NCBI GenBank assembly: GCA_946800325.1
Contig: OX326961.1
Span: 9,216,655-9,280,654, forward strand
Length of the DNA: 64,000 nucleotides
Source of the DNA: Luzula sylvatica
Lineage: Eukaryota > Streptophyta > Magnoliopsida > Poales > Juncaceae
Direction: 5' to 3'
Part shown: in pieces, positions 34,401 to 44,204 of the stretch
How the letters are laid out: every line of letters begins with the position of its first letter
Position numbering within the stretch: position 1 is the stretch's first letter
Notes under the pieces: generated by a model
What the model was told of the DNA's origin: nothing
Seen by the model: the letters and a program-made list of their open reading frames with translations, nothing else
Databases searched by the model: none
Made by a program: the position numbers and the translations under genes

Positions 34401-36325
34401 TAATTTTTTGCACAGATTACTTTGTTTTAGTTTATTGTACAATCAAGCATATTGTTGTTTTTTTAAATCAGGTTATTATTTTTGTCATTATTAAAATGGA
34501 TATGCTCTTGCAGTTTATTTTGAATTTGAAAATTAAATTAACTAACATAATCGTTATAAAAGATAAATCACGGCAATAATTAATTTCCACCTAACTTCAT
34601 AAGTAGGATATTTTTTTTTTGTTTATTTTGACTGTCAAATCTTTCACATAATTAGTAATCGTTTTGTTGATTCAATTTGTTAAATCGTTCACATAATTAA
34701 TTAAATTAACTAATGAACTTTTTAAAATTGGAGAAATATTTTAAACACATCAATAGTGGAAGCAAATATCATTCAAGGACGCTTTCTCTCTTTCTTATGA
34801 TTTATTTTTGGTTGTTAACTTTACATATTTCATGTAAATTTGGAAAATCATATTAACCTTTCTTTAATATAATTAAAAGAAGCACTTGCTTCTGCGTTTA
34901 AAAAAAAAAGTGGGACTTGATATATTTTAAGTTTGCAAAGGTAAATTTGATGGGTTTTAATATTGAGAAGGATAACTATATCAGAAATTGCCCGAGTATT
35001 AATCCTTCTAAATATGATAAATGTCATATTTATATTTTATCCTTTACCGAAAACTAAAAATATCAGACCATATAGACAACAATAAACTTGATAAATTTTG
35101 TACTATAATCAACTATATTTGTACTATATGTAATGAAACCAAGATGAACTTGACAATTTTTGTAAGTTTAGTGAGGGTAAATATGATATTTTGGATTTTT
35201 TTAAGCATAAATATGATATTTTATTTGTTGAGGACACGTAAGGGTATTATGGAATATTAGGAAGATAAATATGGAACTAGTGTGATATGCTGATATATAA
35301 TGGAAGCAGAATAGTATTACTACACTATTGTTGCAATGAAAATAACCACATAGAGAACAAACGAATAAATGGAAATGTGTAACAAAAAAAAAGTATATAA
35401 ATATTACAACGTAAACTCTGATTAAAATAGTATACGTGTAACCCAAAATATATTTGTATAATTTATTGGAGGTAGGTTCTATTTTTTTTTGTATATAATC
35501 TTTATATTGCACTTCTAATTGTTTTTTTTTCAATGTTAATTTGAATTTGAAGAATTTTTCTTTATAATAAAAAAAAATTAGTTTATTTGAAGATTATTGA
35601 GTACGTTAGATTTTTATATGTGGATAATATTTTTCGTTATTTTTATTTTTATTTTTAATATATGGAATTGATTTTCATATTTCTAGCATGTGATATTATT
35701 AATTTCCATAAGATTGCACGTAAAATGTTAAAGAGAATATTACATAAGAAAGGAATTGAGAAAGAAAAAATTTCGACCCGACACCCCTCCTCCCGAGGTG
35801 GGCCCGGGTCCTCGACCTGGCACCCCCTCCCCCACTCCCGGGACGGGCCGGGGTCCTCGATCCGGCATCCCTCCCCCTCCGTTTCGGTTCGGTTTCGGTT
35901 CGGTTTCGGTTCGTTGATTTTTTAATAATTTTCGGTCGGGTTCGGATTTAGACGGATCGATTCATTTTTCCAAGTCACATTTTGGCAGCTCTACATATCA
36001 CATCATGTTAGAGTTGATTAATTGACTCACAATTTTAATTCGCATATTGGATGCTAATATACTTGCAGAAATGATAGAGTTACAGAAGTAAAACACAAAT
36101 TTCCCACCGAAGAGTTGGATAAGGAAAAAATTGAGTGGGACCCATGTCCAATATCTTCCATAAATTACTATTCGGTGGAGGATTAGTGATTTATTTCGGT
36201 GAATGTAGTATTTTTGATATACTTGTATGGATACTGGATTCTATTTGTTATGTTTCCAATTATTTACAAGTGAAATAAGAAAAGATAGATCAAGTATTTG
36301 AAAAAACTAAAAATAAATATTCAGT
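31441..36325. other. AT-rich intergenic DNA, 4.9 kb
   Basis: No gene recognised. 33172-33200 is a near-palindrome GCCACGTCAT..ATGATGTGGC. 34940-35270 has paired phrases such as AAATATGATATTTTGGATTT resembling arms of the 47208 family. 35775-35905 is CG-rich, with repeated GGTTTCGGTTC and CCCGGGTCCTCGA-type phrases, perhaps a hAT arm. Confidence 0.45.
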
Positions 36326-36620
36326 ACAATTATATATGAGAATGACAACATGTTATTTAGGAAATAACAATAATCTTGGCCTCAATGTATATTGGGTACA
36401 ATTATATATATGAGAAATACCACATGTTCATGTTAAGTAAGAAATAAAAAAACTTAACATGAAAGCAAATATTGGGTACAATTATATATGAGAAATACCA
36501 CATGTTACTTTTCATGTTAAGTAAGAAATAAAAAAACTTAACATGAAAGCAAATATTGGGTACAATTATATATGAGAAATACCACATGTTACTTTTCATG
36601 TTAAGTAAGAAATAAAAAAA
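36326..36620. repeat. Tandem repeat with internal hairpin
   Basis: GTACAATTATATATGAGA recurs at about 36326, 36397, 36477 and 36561 (spacing 71, 80, 84). The later units contain CATGTTAAGT..ACTTAACATG, a 10-bp perfect stem around an A-rich loop. Confidence 0.92.
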
Positions 36621-39070
36621 ACATCTTGGCCCAGTGGACAACGATACTCAGCCCCAAACCGAAACCCCCTAAATGGGTTATAAGGTTCATATCCGAATCC
36701 ATTAACCTTTCTCTCCCAAATCTACGTCTCCATTTATATGCACTGTTCTCTTATTCCCGCTCTATGAACAAAACAAATAGGGGATACACATACACATCTC
36801 TGATTCTCTATGGGAAGCAAACAAGCAGTGATCCGGAGAGGCGCCAATTTGATGAGACATTTTAATTATTAAATCATCAATTGCATGTTTTCAAAAATAA
36901 ATATGCATTGCATAGGTTATCTCATATCCTAAAAACATCACTAATATTGTTCCGCCCATTTTCTCGCAAAATCTCAATTAATGCTGCAAATATGCAATTA
37001 CTCATAATTCGGTTCAATTTCATATCAAGAATTCATTATAACATCACAGGACATGAATAATAAACTTCACCTAAATAGAAGGATACCAATAAGAAGAAGC
37101 ATACCTCATATCAAGTAAAAATTGTAGTGGGACCCACAACACGAATGATCTTCGCAGCAGGTTCTTTAGCTTCTACGGGAGTTTACGATAAGAAGAAGCA
37201 TATCTCAGATCTGGAGCCCCGAGATGGACGAGAATCTCCAAGGAAATCGAAGTGAAAAAAGCACAAGCCTTAGCGATTTAAAATAGAAGGAGCAAATTTC
37301 GGATCTGGAGGGAGCCATGGCGAATGAAGAACTTGAACAAGAACGAAGAAAAGGGGAGGCTTGCAAATGATGAATGTGGAGAAATGGACTGAGGAATGTG
37401 GATGGATGGAGTCTCAAACAACTACAAAGAGGACGATTTTTTTAGTATTTATTTCATTTTCTGATTTTAGTATAAGTTTGTTTTTGAAATCAAGTAAATT
37501 GGGCCGGTGGGCTAGTGTAATATGAAAATCATGTAAAATTTTATTTTCATGCGAAATACATAAATTTTCAGGTGTGGGTCAACAGAACCTATTTTGAAAT
37601 TTCAAAAAAAAAAAAAAATTAGTATGTTAGTAAACATTTAATAATATGTTTTTCTTATAGATTATACGTACGAAACTAATTCAAATATTTCAGTTTAATT
37701 TAATAATGATGGGATAAACAAGTATGTTTAGATATTTGGCAAGATTTGCATCGAGTCATTTATGTCCCCCAATTAATTCGGGACTTTATTTTGTAATTAT
37801 TTTGTAAATGATTTAGGAATTGTTTGGATTAAGCATGAATTATAAGATTTAATTTGATGATTTATAATTTATTTTGATGATCATGGATTCAATTTAAAGT
37901 TGGGATAATTTATTTTGATGATTTATAATTTATTTTGTGGTTAATTAGGGATATGTTAAGGTCAATTACAGTTTCGTTTTGCTGAAATTAAGATTTTTCG
38001 AGGTTATACTAAGGTAAATTGGGTTAATAACTTAATATTGGTTAATTTGAACAAATTATGTCGAACTCTGATTTTTACTTAGTTATAGTCAATTACGGAT
38101 CCATTTTGCAGATTTTTGGGTTGGTTGAGGTTGAGTTAAGATCAATCCACTAACTAGGTTCATTGAGCTAAATTATGTCAAATTATGACCATTTATGACT
38201 GGATTTTAATTTAGATTGTATCAACGCAACTGGAATAACTAGATAATTTTATGACGAACTTCATTATTTCGACGACAAATTATGATAATAGGTGCAATCT
38301 CTTTGTGTAGAGTGGAAAATCACTGCAGAGTGCAGAGAAGAGAAGATTTCATTGCGATTGTAGGATTGTGCGAGTGTTAATTAATGCCTCCCTATTAATC
38401 CTACTAATACATTTTATAAACAGTTTTCTCAATTTTTGCACTGTCACGTCATATTTTTACCCAAAAAATTTCAATTACACACGCTTAATTATAATGTAAT
38501 TTCTGTCATTTACTCAAACCTCCTCTTTTTACACACGCTTAATTCTCTTTGTCACGCCTTTTATTCTTTCAAGAGTCGCGCCTCTTATTCTTTCAAGTTA
38601 AACCTCTTCTTCACGCCTCTGTTATTTTTCATTCCAACTCCTCCTTCTACATCTACGCAGATAGACAGAAAGTACATTTCTGAGCCTCTTTCTACGTCAA
38701 TTTACTATCTACTCATTCTCTCCTCCGGTCATCACTAAAGTACCCTCTCTCTCCTCCGGTTAACACTATTCTTGCGAGTCATTAATTTGAACGCATCAAA
38801 CACTTGCAGAAGAAATGTCTCCTTTTAAGACGAAATGGTGAATGATTTTTGCCGTTTCCCTCATTCTCTGTCCAATTTTGGGAAAGTAAGGGTCGTTTGA
38901 GGTTGTTATGATGAGTAATTGCAGAAGAAATGTCTCATTTAAGGTTGTTTTCCATCATTCAAGTCGTCTGTGTTCCATTGTAAGTTCGATTTTTTATTCT
39001 TGAATTCAGATCAATTGCTTTTCTTCATCTTCCATTAACAGATCAATTGAGTGGATCTTTGTGGACCCAT
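36621..39070. other. Intergenic DNA
   Basis: 36640-36870 and 37100-37420 are less AT-rich and leader-like, but no protein match was recognised. 38430-38760 is pyrimidine-rich with a repeated CACGCCTCTTATTC-type phrase. Part of this stretch may belong to the Helitron ending at 44204. Confidence 0.4.
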
Positions 39071-39361
39071 AAGAGTTTTGCTAATAATTAGATTATTATC
39101 CACCCCCCTAATGCAGTAAAAAAATCGTGAAAAAATGTTAAACTTCTTCTGCGTTCCAAATTGGGGTTCAATTTTAGATTTTAAATGCGATTCACTATAT
39201 TAATTGAGTTAATCGTAAAATCCACAAGAGTTCTGTTAATAATTAGATTATAATCCACCCCCATATCAGTAAAAAAACGTGAAAAAATTGTAATTTTCTT
39301 CTACATTCCAAATAGGGGTTCGATTTTAAATTTTAAATGCGATTCACTATATTAATCGGGA
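39071..39361. repeat. Tandem duplication, 155-bp period
   Basis: AAGAGTTTTGCTAATAATTA.. (39071) and AAGAGTTCTGTTAATAATTA.. (39226) each run to ATGCGATTCACTATATTAAT with moderate divergence. Confidence 0.9.
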
Positions 39362-39390
39362 TTGTGTTATTTTACAAACAGAATTAAACC

Positions 39391-39433
39391 ATGTTTGGGA
39401 AATATAGTTTCGCTGGAGCATTTATCCAATTTA
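39391..39433 (+). pseudogene. ARP2 exon fragment 1
   Basis: Reads MFGKYSFAGAFIQ, matching the actin-related protein 2 segment with consensus MFEKYNFAGVFIQ at 10 of 13 positions. An AG acceptor (ACAAACAG) lies upstream. Homology stops after IQF. ARP2 is a subunit of the ARP2/3 actin-branching complex. Together with the fragment at 41005 this points to one parent gene whose exons were copied and whose intervening parts were lost. Confidence 0.65.
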
Positions 39434-39579
39434 CGAATTACAGTTTCTTCGAAGGAATGCAGGGTTGTTTTGAACTAACCTACCAAACGAAGAGGTCGAA
39501 AGGTACGTTTTCAAATCTATTTGGACCTCTTTGCAAAAACATAACTTTTCCAAACTCCTGTACCTAATGAAATTTTCAG

Positions 39580-39925
39580 ATGTTCGCTGCTTTTCAAGAA
39601 TATGATTATGCTAGAACTGGCACTGTCGCAACTGAAAAGGTTAATAATTTCCTAATATAATGATATAAATATAAATATAAATATTGTTTGTTAATTATGT
39701 AATGAATAGATTGAATTAAAAGAAGGGTGCAATTCAGTTTCGACATGGAACCTTTTTGCATAAACAAGGTTTACCTGTTTGACTTAAAGGTAAATATTCA
39801 ATAAAAAATAAGTTCTTTTTTTTGTATTTAATATTTTTTATTTTACAGGTGTTATCGAATTAGTAGCGGATTATGTGGTCTGTGAAGCAGGTGCGGCTCT
39901 CTCTCCTGAAGCAGCTTGAACTTTG
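39580..39925 (+). pseudogene. MRT4 (mRNA turnover protein 4) fragment, three exons
   Basis: Exon a 39580-39639 is open and reads FQEYDYARTGTVATEK after TTTTCAG. Exon b about 39710-39789 keeps IELKEG, then needs frameshifts to give MEPF and HKQGLPV. Exon c 39849-39925 reads GVIELVADYVVCEAGAALSP then EAA-stop-TL. All three, in order, match the ribosomal-P0-like pre-60S assembly factor MRT4. Introns keep GT..AG ends, so the copy was made at DNA level, not by retroposition. The stop and frameshifts make it non-functional. It lies between two ARP2 fragments. Confidence 0.75.
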
Positions 39926-40338
39926 GTACGTATATATTTCTTAACTTATAAATTCACAAGTTTTATAATATTGATGAAATGATTATTGATTATAATATTT
40001 TTTGATATTGTTGTGCAGAGATTGTTAGGGATAAATTTCATTTATTAACTTAAAACTTTATCTTAGGTTTACTAACTTAAACTTTATCAATTCTGGAGAT
40101 GATGTAACTGATGTGTTACAATTTCTTTTTTTAAGGAAATTTACAAAAAGTAACCCTGCATTATGTCTAAATTACAAAAAGACCCCTACTTTTTTTTAAT
40201 AGGTACCAGTGGTAGATTGATATTTTTATTCACATTTAACGAAAATAATAAAAGTACTTTTGTTCACATATAACGAAAATAATGAAAGTAGCAGGAACAT
40301 ATGTCACTTTTTACCTCGATGATCTTCTCTATTGTATT

Positions 40339-40911
40339 TAGGGGTGTCAACGGTTCGGATACGGTTCGGATAGTGGTCGTACCAAATCCATATCCATATT
40401 TTTTTTCGGATATGGATCCGGATACGGTACTACCCGGATCCGGATACGGTACTACCCGGATCCGGATACGGTTCGGATATTAAACGGATACGGATACGGT
40501 TCGGATATTGTCGGATACAGATACGGATACGGATCCTATTCGGATATTAAAACGGATACTATGATATAATAATATAATAATATTTTTAGAATTCAAATTT
40601 TGATTACTTTATAATTTTAAAACAAATTACATATATACACATATATATAAGTGATTATTGATTATTATGTATTATTATGAATTAAAATATAGTTATTGTC
40701 TATTATGTAATTATAATTTTGATCATGATTACAACAAAACAGATATCCGTTTACAAATTTTATTCGGATCCGGATAGTATCCGGATCCATCAAAATTTTA
40801 GCTCCTAGATCCGGATCCATACCTGTAAAAACGGATACGGTTCCGGATCCGGATATTTTTCGGATACGGTTCGGGTCGGTTCGGACAATATCCGCCCCAT
40901 TGACACCCCTA
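40339..40911. mobile_element. hAT-type element, GGATACGGTTCGGAT family (573 bp)
   Basis: Ends TAGGGGTGTCAA / TTGACACCCCTA, perfect 12-bp inverted repeats, with a perfect 8-bp TSD ATTGTATT (40331-40338 and 40912-40919). Arms are full of GGATACGGTTCGGAT and GGATCCGGATAC in both orientations. It sits between the MRT4 and ARP2 fragments. Confidence 0.96.
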
Positions 40912-41004
40912 ATTGTATTGCAGTATAAGTGTTTTATTTCATATATATCCTTGAAAACTCGTATTTCGATTTAAACCCATTTTTTGACTCTTCGTTTTGT
41001 TTAG

Positions 41005-41065
41005 GTATGCTATGAATAAATCTGCAGACTTTGAAACAGCGAGGGCTATAAAAGAGAAGCTATGT
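41005..41065 (+). pseudogene. ARP2 exon fragment 2
   Basis: After the acceptor TTGTTTAG the frame reads YAMNKSADFETARAIKEKLC and then a stop (TAG, 41066-41068) where ARP2 has Tyr. 17-18 of 20 residues agree with the plant ARP2 consensus around YAMNKTADFETVREIKEKLC. Conventional actin differs clearly here. Confidence 0.85.
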
Positions 41066-41068
41066 TAG

Positions 41069-42111
41069 TTGTGGTTAGTATTTCAGATTTTTTTTCAGCA
41101 TTTACGATTTTGCTCCTGATATTTATTTACGATTTTACCCCTGATATGTATTTGTCTAATACCTTTGTAAGCAATTATGTGCTAACAATCAGGTTGGTGC
41201 TATGGTTGTTTCGGAATAGATCATCAAAATGAGGTATGGAATATTTGCAATTTTTATAAGATAGCAACAAGGTAGTTAATTAAACCATTTGATGTGTAAT
41301 CATGGCTCCGTATAATCCAACTTAGTATATTTTATAGCTTTGGTTTATATTAATTAAAATCTTAATTCTATAAAAAAAATTTGTTGCATTATTTTCTTTA
41401 TCTTATAATTTGAACATCCATATGGACCATATCCTTGCGATGAAAATAAAATATGGTCCTTCGCATTATATGAAACATTGCATATTTTCCTATTTATTCA
41501 TGACGCATCTTATTTATATATTACTGTATAGTGTTTTTAAATTAATAAATCTGTTTTCAAAGGATAAAAAAATGGTGTTTTTGGGATATTTGAAATTTTT
41601 TGGGTGTATGAAAGTGAACTTGAGAAGTGGTTTATTAGGTTTTAAAGACAATCTGAAGAAATTATGTTATTGAGATTTTGGGAACTCTCCAGGTATATAT
41701 ATGCAAATTTACAAAATGTATGTAATTTTATTGGAATTCTGTGGGAAATGCAATTTTACAAAATATAGATATTATTTTGCTGGATATACATATATGTATG
41801 TTGAACAAATAATAATAGAAAAATTAAGACGAAATTCTGAATTCTGGAGGGTTTTGTGAAAAAAATGTTGAAGGAGGTAATATCATCAAATAAAGGGTAG
41901 GTATGTAAAAATGCTTGCTCCACTGGATGATCTGTCAGATTTTCAAAATTGGAATATTTTTGGTAAATAACTGAACTTGGAGGCAGTTTTCGAGTTCCAT
42001 GAGCAAGAAGGAATTTAAGAAACTTTGGTATGTCGATGCCATTATATTTTAATTCATTACAACAATTTTGTACCTATTTTGATTCATTTAATTATATGAA
42101 TTAATGCTGGA
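41069..42111. other. Intergenic or captured DNA, not recognised
   Basis: A frame near 41570-41672 (KKMVFLGYLKFFGCMK..) and AACTTGGAGGCAGTTTTCGA near 41968 look exon-like in composition, but I cannot assign them. Confidence 0.35.
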
Positions 42112-42944
42112 GGTACACGTAGGGATGTCAATGGTGTGGATATTGCCCGAACCGACCCGAACCATATCCGAAGAAATATCCGGATTTGAAAAAAATATCC
42201 GGATCCGAGTGGATCCGAATATGGATCTGATTGCTAATTTTAGGATCCGGAACCGGATTCGATATTCGGTTTTGGTGCGGGGACCGGATCCGGATACGCA
42301 TATTATATATTATTTTTATGTATTATATTTGATATTAGTTGAAAAATCATATACAAATTAATGATTTGTGAGTGATTTAAACTCACAATCGTAAAATTAC
42401 GTTTAAATATAATCTTATTTATCGTTCATGTCATAAATTATATATATTTAGGGCAGTGATGTACATCCCCCCCAACCCACACCATGCGCTTTGATGACGT
42501 GGATATGGGTTAACACCGTAAGAATTAACACACAAATACATGATTTAACGTTTTATTTTGGTGTTCAATCATAAAATAAGATAATAAAACCGCAAATTAA
42601 GATGTTAAATCATGTATTTGTGTGTTAATTCTTGAGGTGTTAATCCATATCTGTTGGTTCAAATTTTCTAATGGTTTGATTATTTCAAAACACTGTAATT
42701 ACTAACGTTTACATCGAGAAAATGTGTAGGATAACGCAGGTACGACACGAAGATGATGAAGAGCTTCGAAGTCACAAGAAGCACAACAAGAGAAGATTAG
42801 AAGGAAGGCCCGTGAAGCATATCAAGAATCAAGATGTCGAAGCCTTCCGTGAGTGGGATTTGCCACAAATAAACCATAGGTAGAAACCAAGTAGATCTCA
42901 AGTAAAATCATGTTCAAATAACAAAAAGTTTAATCAAAGAAGAA

Positions 42945-43282
42945 GTGCGTTCTGAACGAACTCCAAGTCCGTTCAGAACGGACTTACCACATATCAAAAT
43001 ACCATCTCTTGATTGAACCACCCTTGTCACATGATTGTGTGCGTTCGAACGAACAAACATGTACGTTCGAACGGACACTTAGAATCCGTTCACCCACAAT
43101 TTAAGTGCGTTGAACGGACTTTCATCACTGAACAAACAAAAGGCAATGTATAATTGAGTTCGTTCTGAACAGACTTTGTCCGTTCAAACGGACTGACAAA
43201 TGTACTTGTACGTTATTTTGAAACGGCTAATACAAACTACAAATGCGTTCAGAACGAACATTGGGCGTTCGAACGGACTTGC
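42945..43282. repeat. Palindromic GTTCGAAC-type motif array upstream of the LTR TATA box
   Basis: About ten copies of GCGTTCTGAACGAAC, CCGTTCAGAACGGAC, GCGTTCGAACGAAC and variants are spread over 340 bases, ending 28 bases before TATAAATAG. The half-site GTTC..GAAC is retained although spacers vary. Palindromic motifs before the TATA box are known from Sirevirus LTRs; their role is not established here. Confidence 0.85.
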
Positions 43283-43309
43283 AGTTTTCTGAAGGATTTC
43301 TATAGAGAG

Positions 43310-43318
43310 TATAAATAG
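43310..43318 (+). promoter_or_regulatory. TATA box of the solo LTR
   Basis: TATAAATAG after the palindromic array. Confidence 0.7.
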
Positions 43319-44176
43319 AATCCTTCAAGGACCTTTCTCTCTCACTTCTTCACTTTCACACATTCAAATACAAAAGAGAGAAACCCTAAATCCGTGATTA
43401 TCTATATCCATTGATAGCTTGAGAAATCCTCTTTAGATCATTGATCTACTTTCAATATCCTTCACTAATCGTTTCCCACTCACGTGACCGATCACGTTGT
43501 AGCTCGATTAGTGAAAATTGTAATAGGCTAGTGCAACTACTTGTAAAGAGCCTAAGCTATAGATCGATAGAAAGCGTGTAAATCGATCTAGGCGAAACTT
43601 TGTAATCGAGTGAGTTGGAATTCAATCGAAAGCCAAAAAGAGGCGCAAGGCATTTTCGGAGACGTAGGTACTCGCAACTAATTGAGTCGGTCAATTAAGC
43701 GAGTAAAGGGTGAGTTAAGGCTACATAGCAACCACCTACCGAACTTCGTTAAAAAACATCTTGTGTTCAAGTGTTTACGGTATCATCTAATTTATTTAAA
43801 TTATTATTAATTCCGCATAGTAAATTAGGTAATTAGCTAAAGTAATTGTACGGTAGATTACCAAATTTATCCCCCTCTAGATTAGAATTAACCAACACAT
43901 ATCCACGTCATCAAGGCTCGTGGGGGAGAGGAGTAGGGGATGTCCAACATTTTCCATAGAAAAAAAATATGGATATGGATCTGGTATGACCACTATCCGA
44001 ACCGGATCCGAACAGTTGACACTCCTAGGTACACGAGCACGTTTCATGCTCAAGGTTCTATTTAAAAAAAAAAATGCTGGAAGTACACTATCATATTATA
44101 AAATAGTTTAAGTTTGCTTTTATGTAATTGTAACTTTAATGTTTAAATAGAGAAAAGAACAACAAAATTAAAATCT

Positions 44177-44204
44177 CCGCAGCGTAGCGCGGGTATTGTC
44201 CTAG
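44177..44204 (+). mobile_element. Helitron 3' terminus, plus strand
   Basis: CCGCAGCGTAGCGCGGG (a GC hairpin with one bulged base), ten bases later CTAG (44201-44204), then T. This is the standard Helitron 3' end. The body lies to the left and could include the ARP2/MRT4 fragments and the hAT nests. The 5' TC end was not found, so its length is unknown. Confidence 0.8.

Larger units (their letters stand above)
42652..43897 (+). mobile_element. Copia-like solo LTR (level 3 of 3, 1246 bp)
   Basis: Starts TGTTGGTTCAAA, ends ..AATTAACCAACA, with a 6-bp TSD CATATC (42646-42651 and 43898-43903). Removing it and one TSD joins the two arms of the surrounding MITE. TATAAATAG at 43310-43318 followed by a leader with CTCTCTCACTTCTTCAC fits a promoter. 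The 3' part near CCCCCTCTAGATTAGA is typical of long copia LTRs of the Sirevirus/Maximus kind. No internal region or second LTR is present, so it is a product of LTR-LTR recombination. Confidence 0.88.
42451..43955. mobile_element. MULE-type MITE, TACATCCCCC family, copy 2 (level 2 of 3)
   Basis: Left arm GGGCAGTGATGTACATCCCC through GATGACGTGG. Right arm CACGTCATCAAGGCTCG through GGGGATGTCCAACATTTTCC. Both match copy 1 at 22577-23046, as does the core with AACACACAAATACATG and its inverse. The TSD is not clear (flanks ATATATTTA and ATAGAAAAA). It is interrupted after TTAATCCATATC. Confidence 0.88.
42120..44027. mobile_element. hAT-type element, split by nested insertions (level 1 of 3)
   Basis: Ends TAGGGATGTCAATGG and, inverted, TAGGAGTGTCAACTG, with a perfect 8-bp TSD GGTACACG (42112-42119 and 44028-44035). 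Only 42120-42450 and 43956-44027 belong to it, rich in GGATCCGGAT/ATCCGAACC as in 40339-40911. Everything between came later. Confidence 0.93.
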
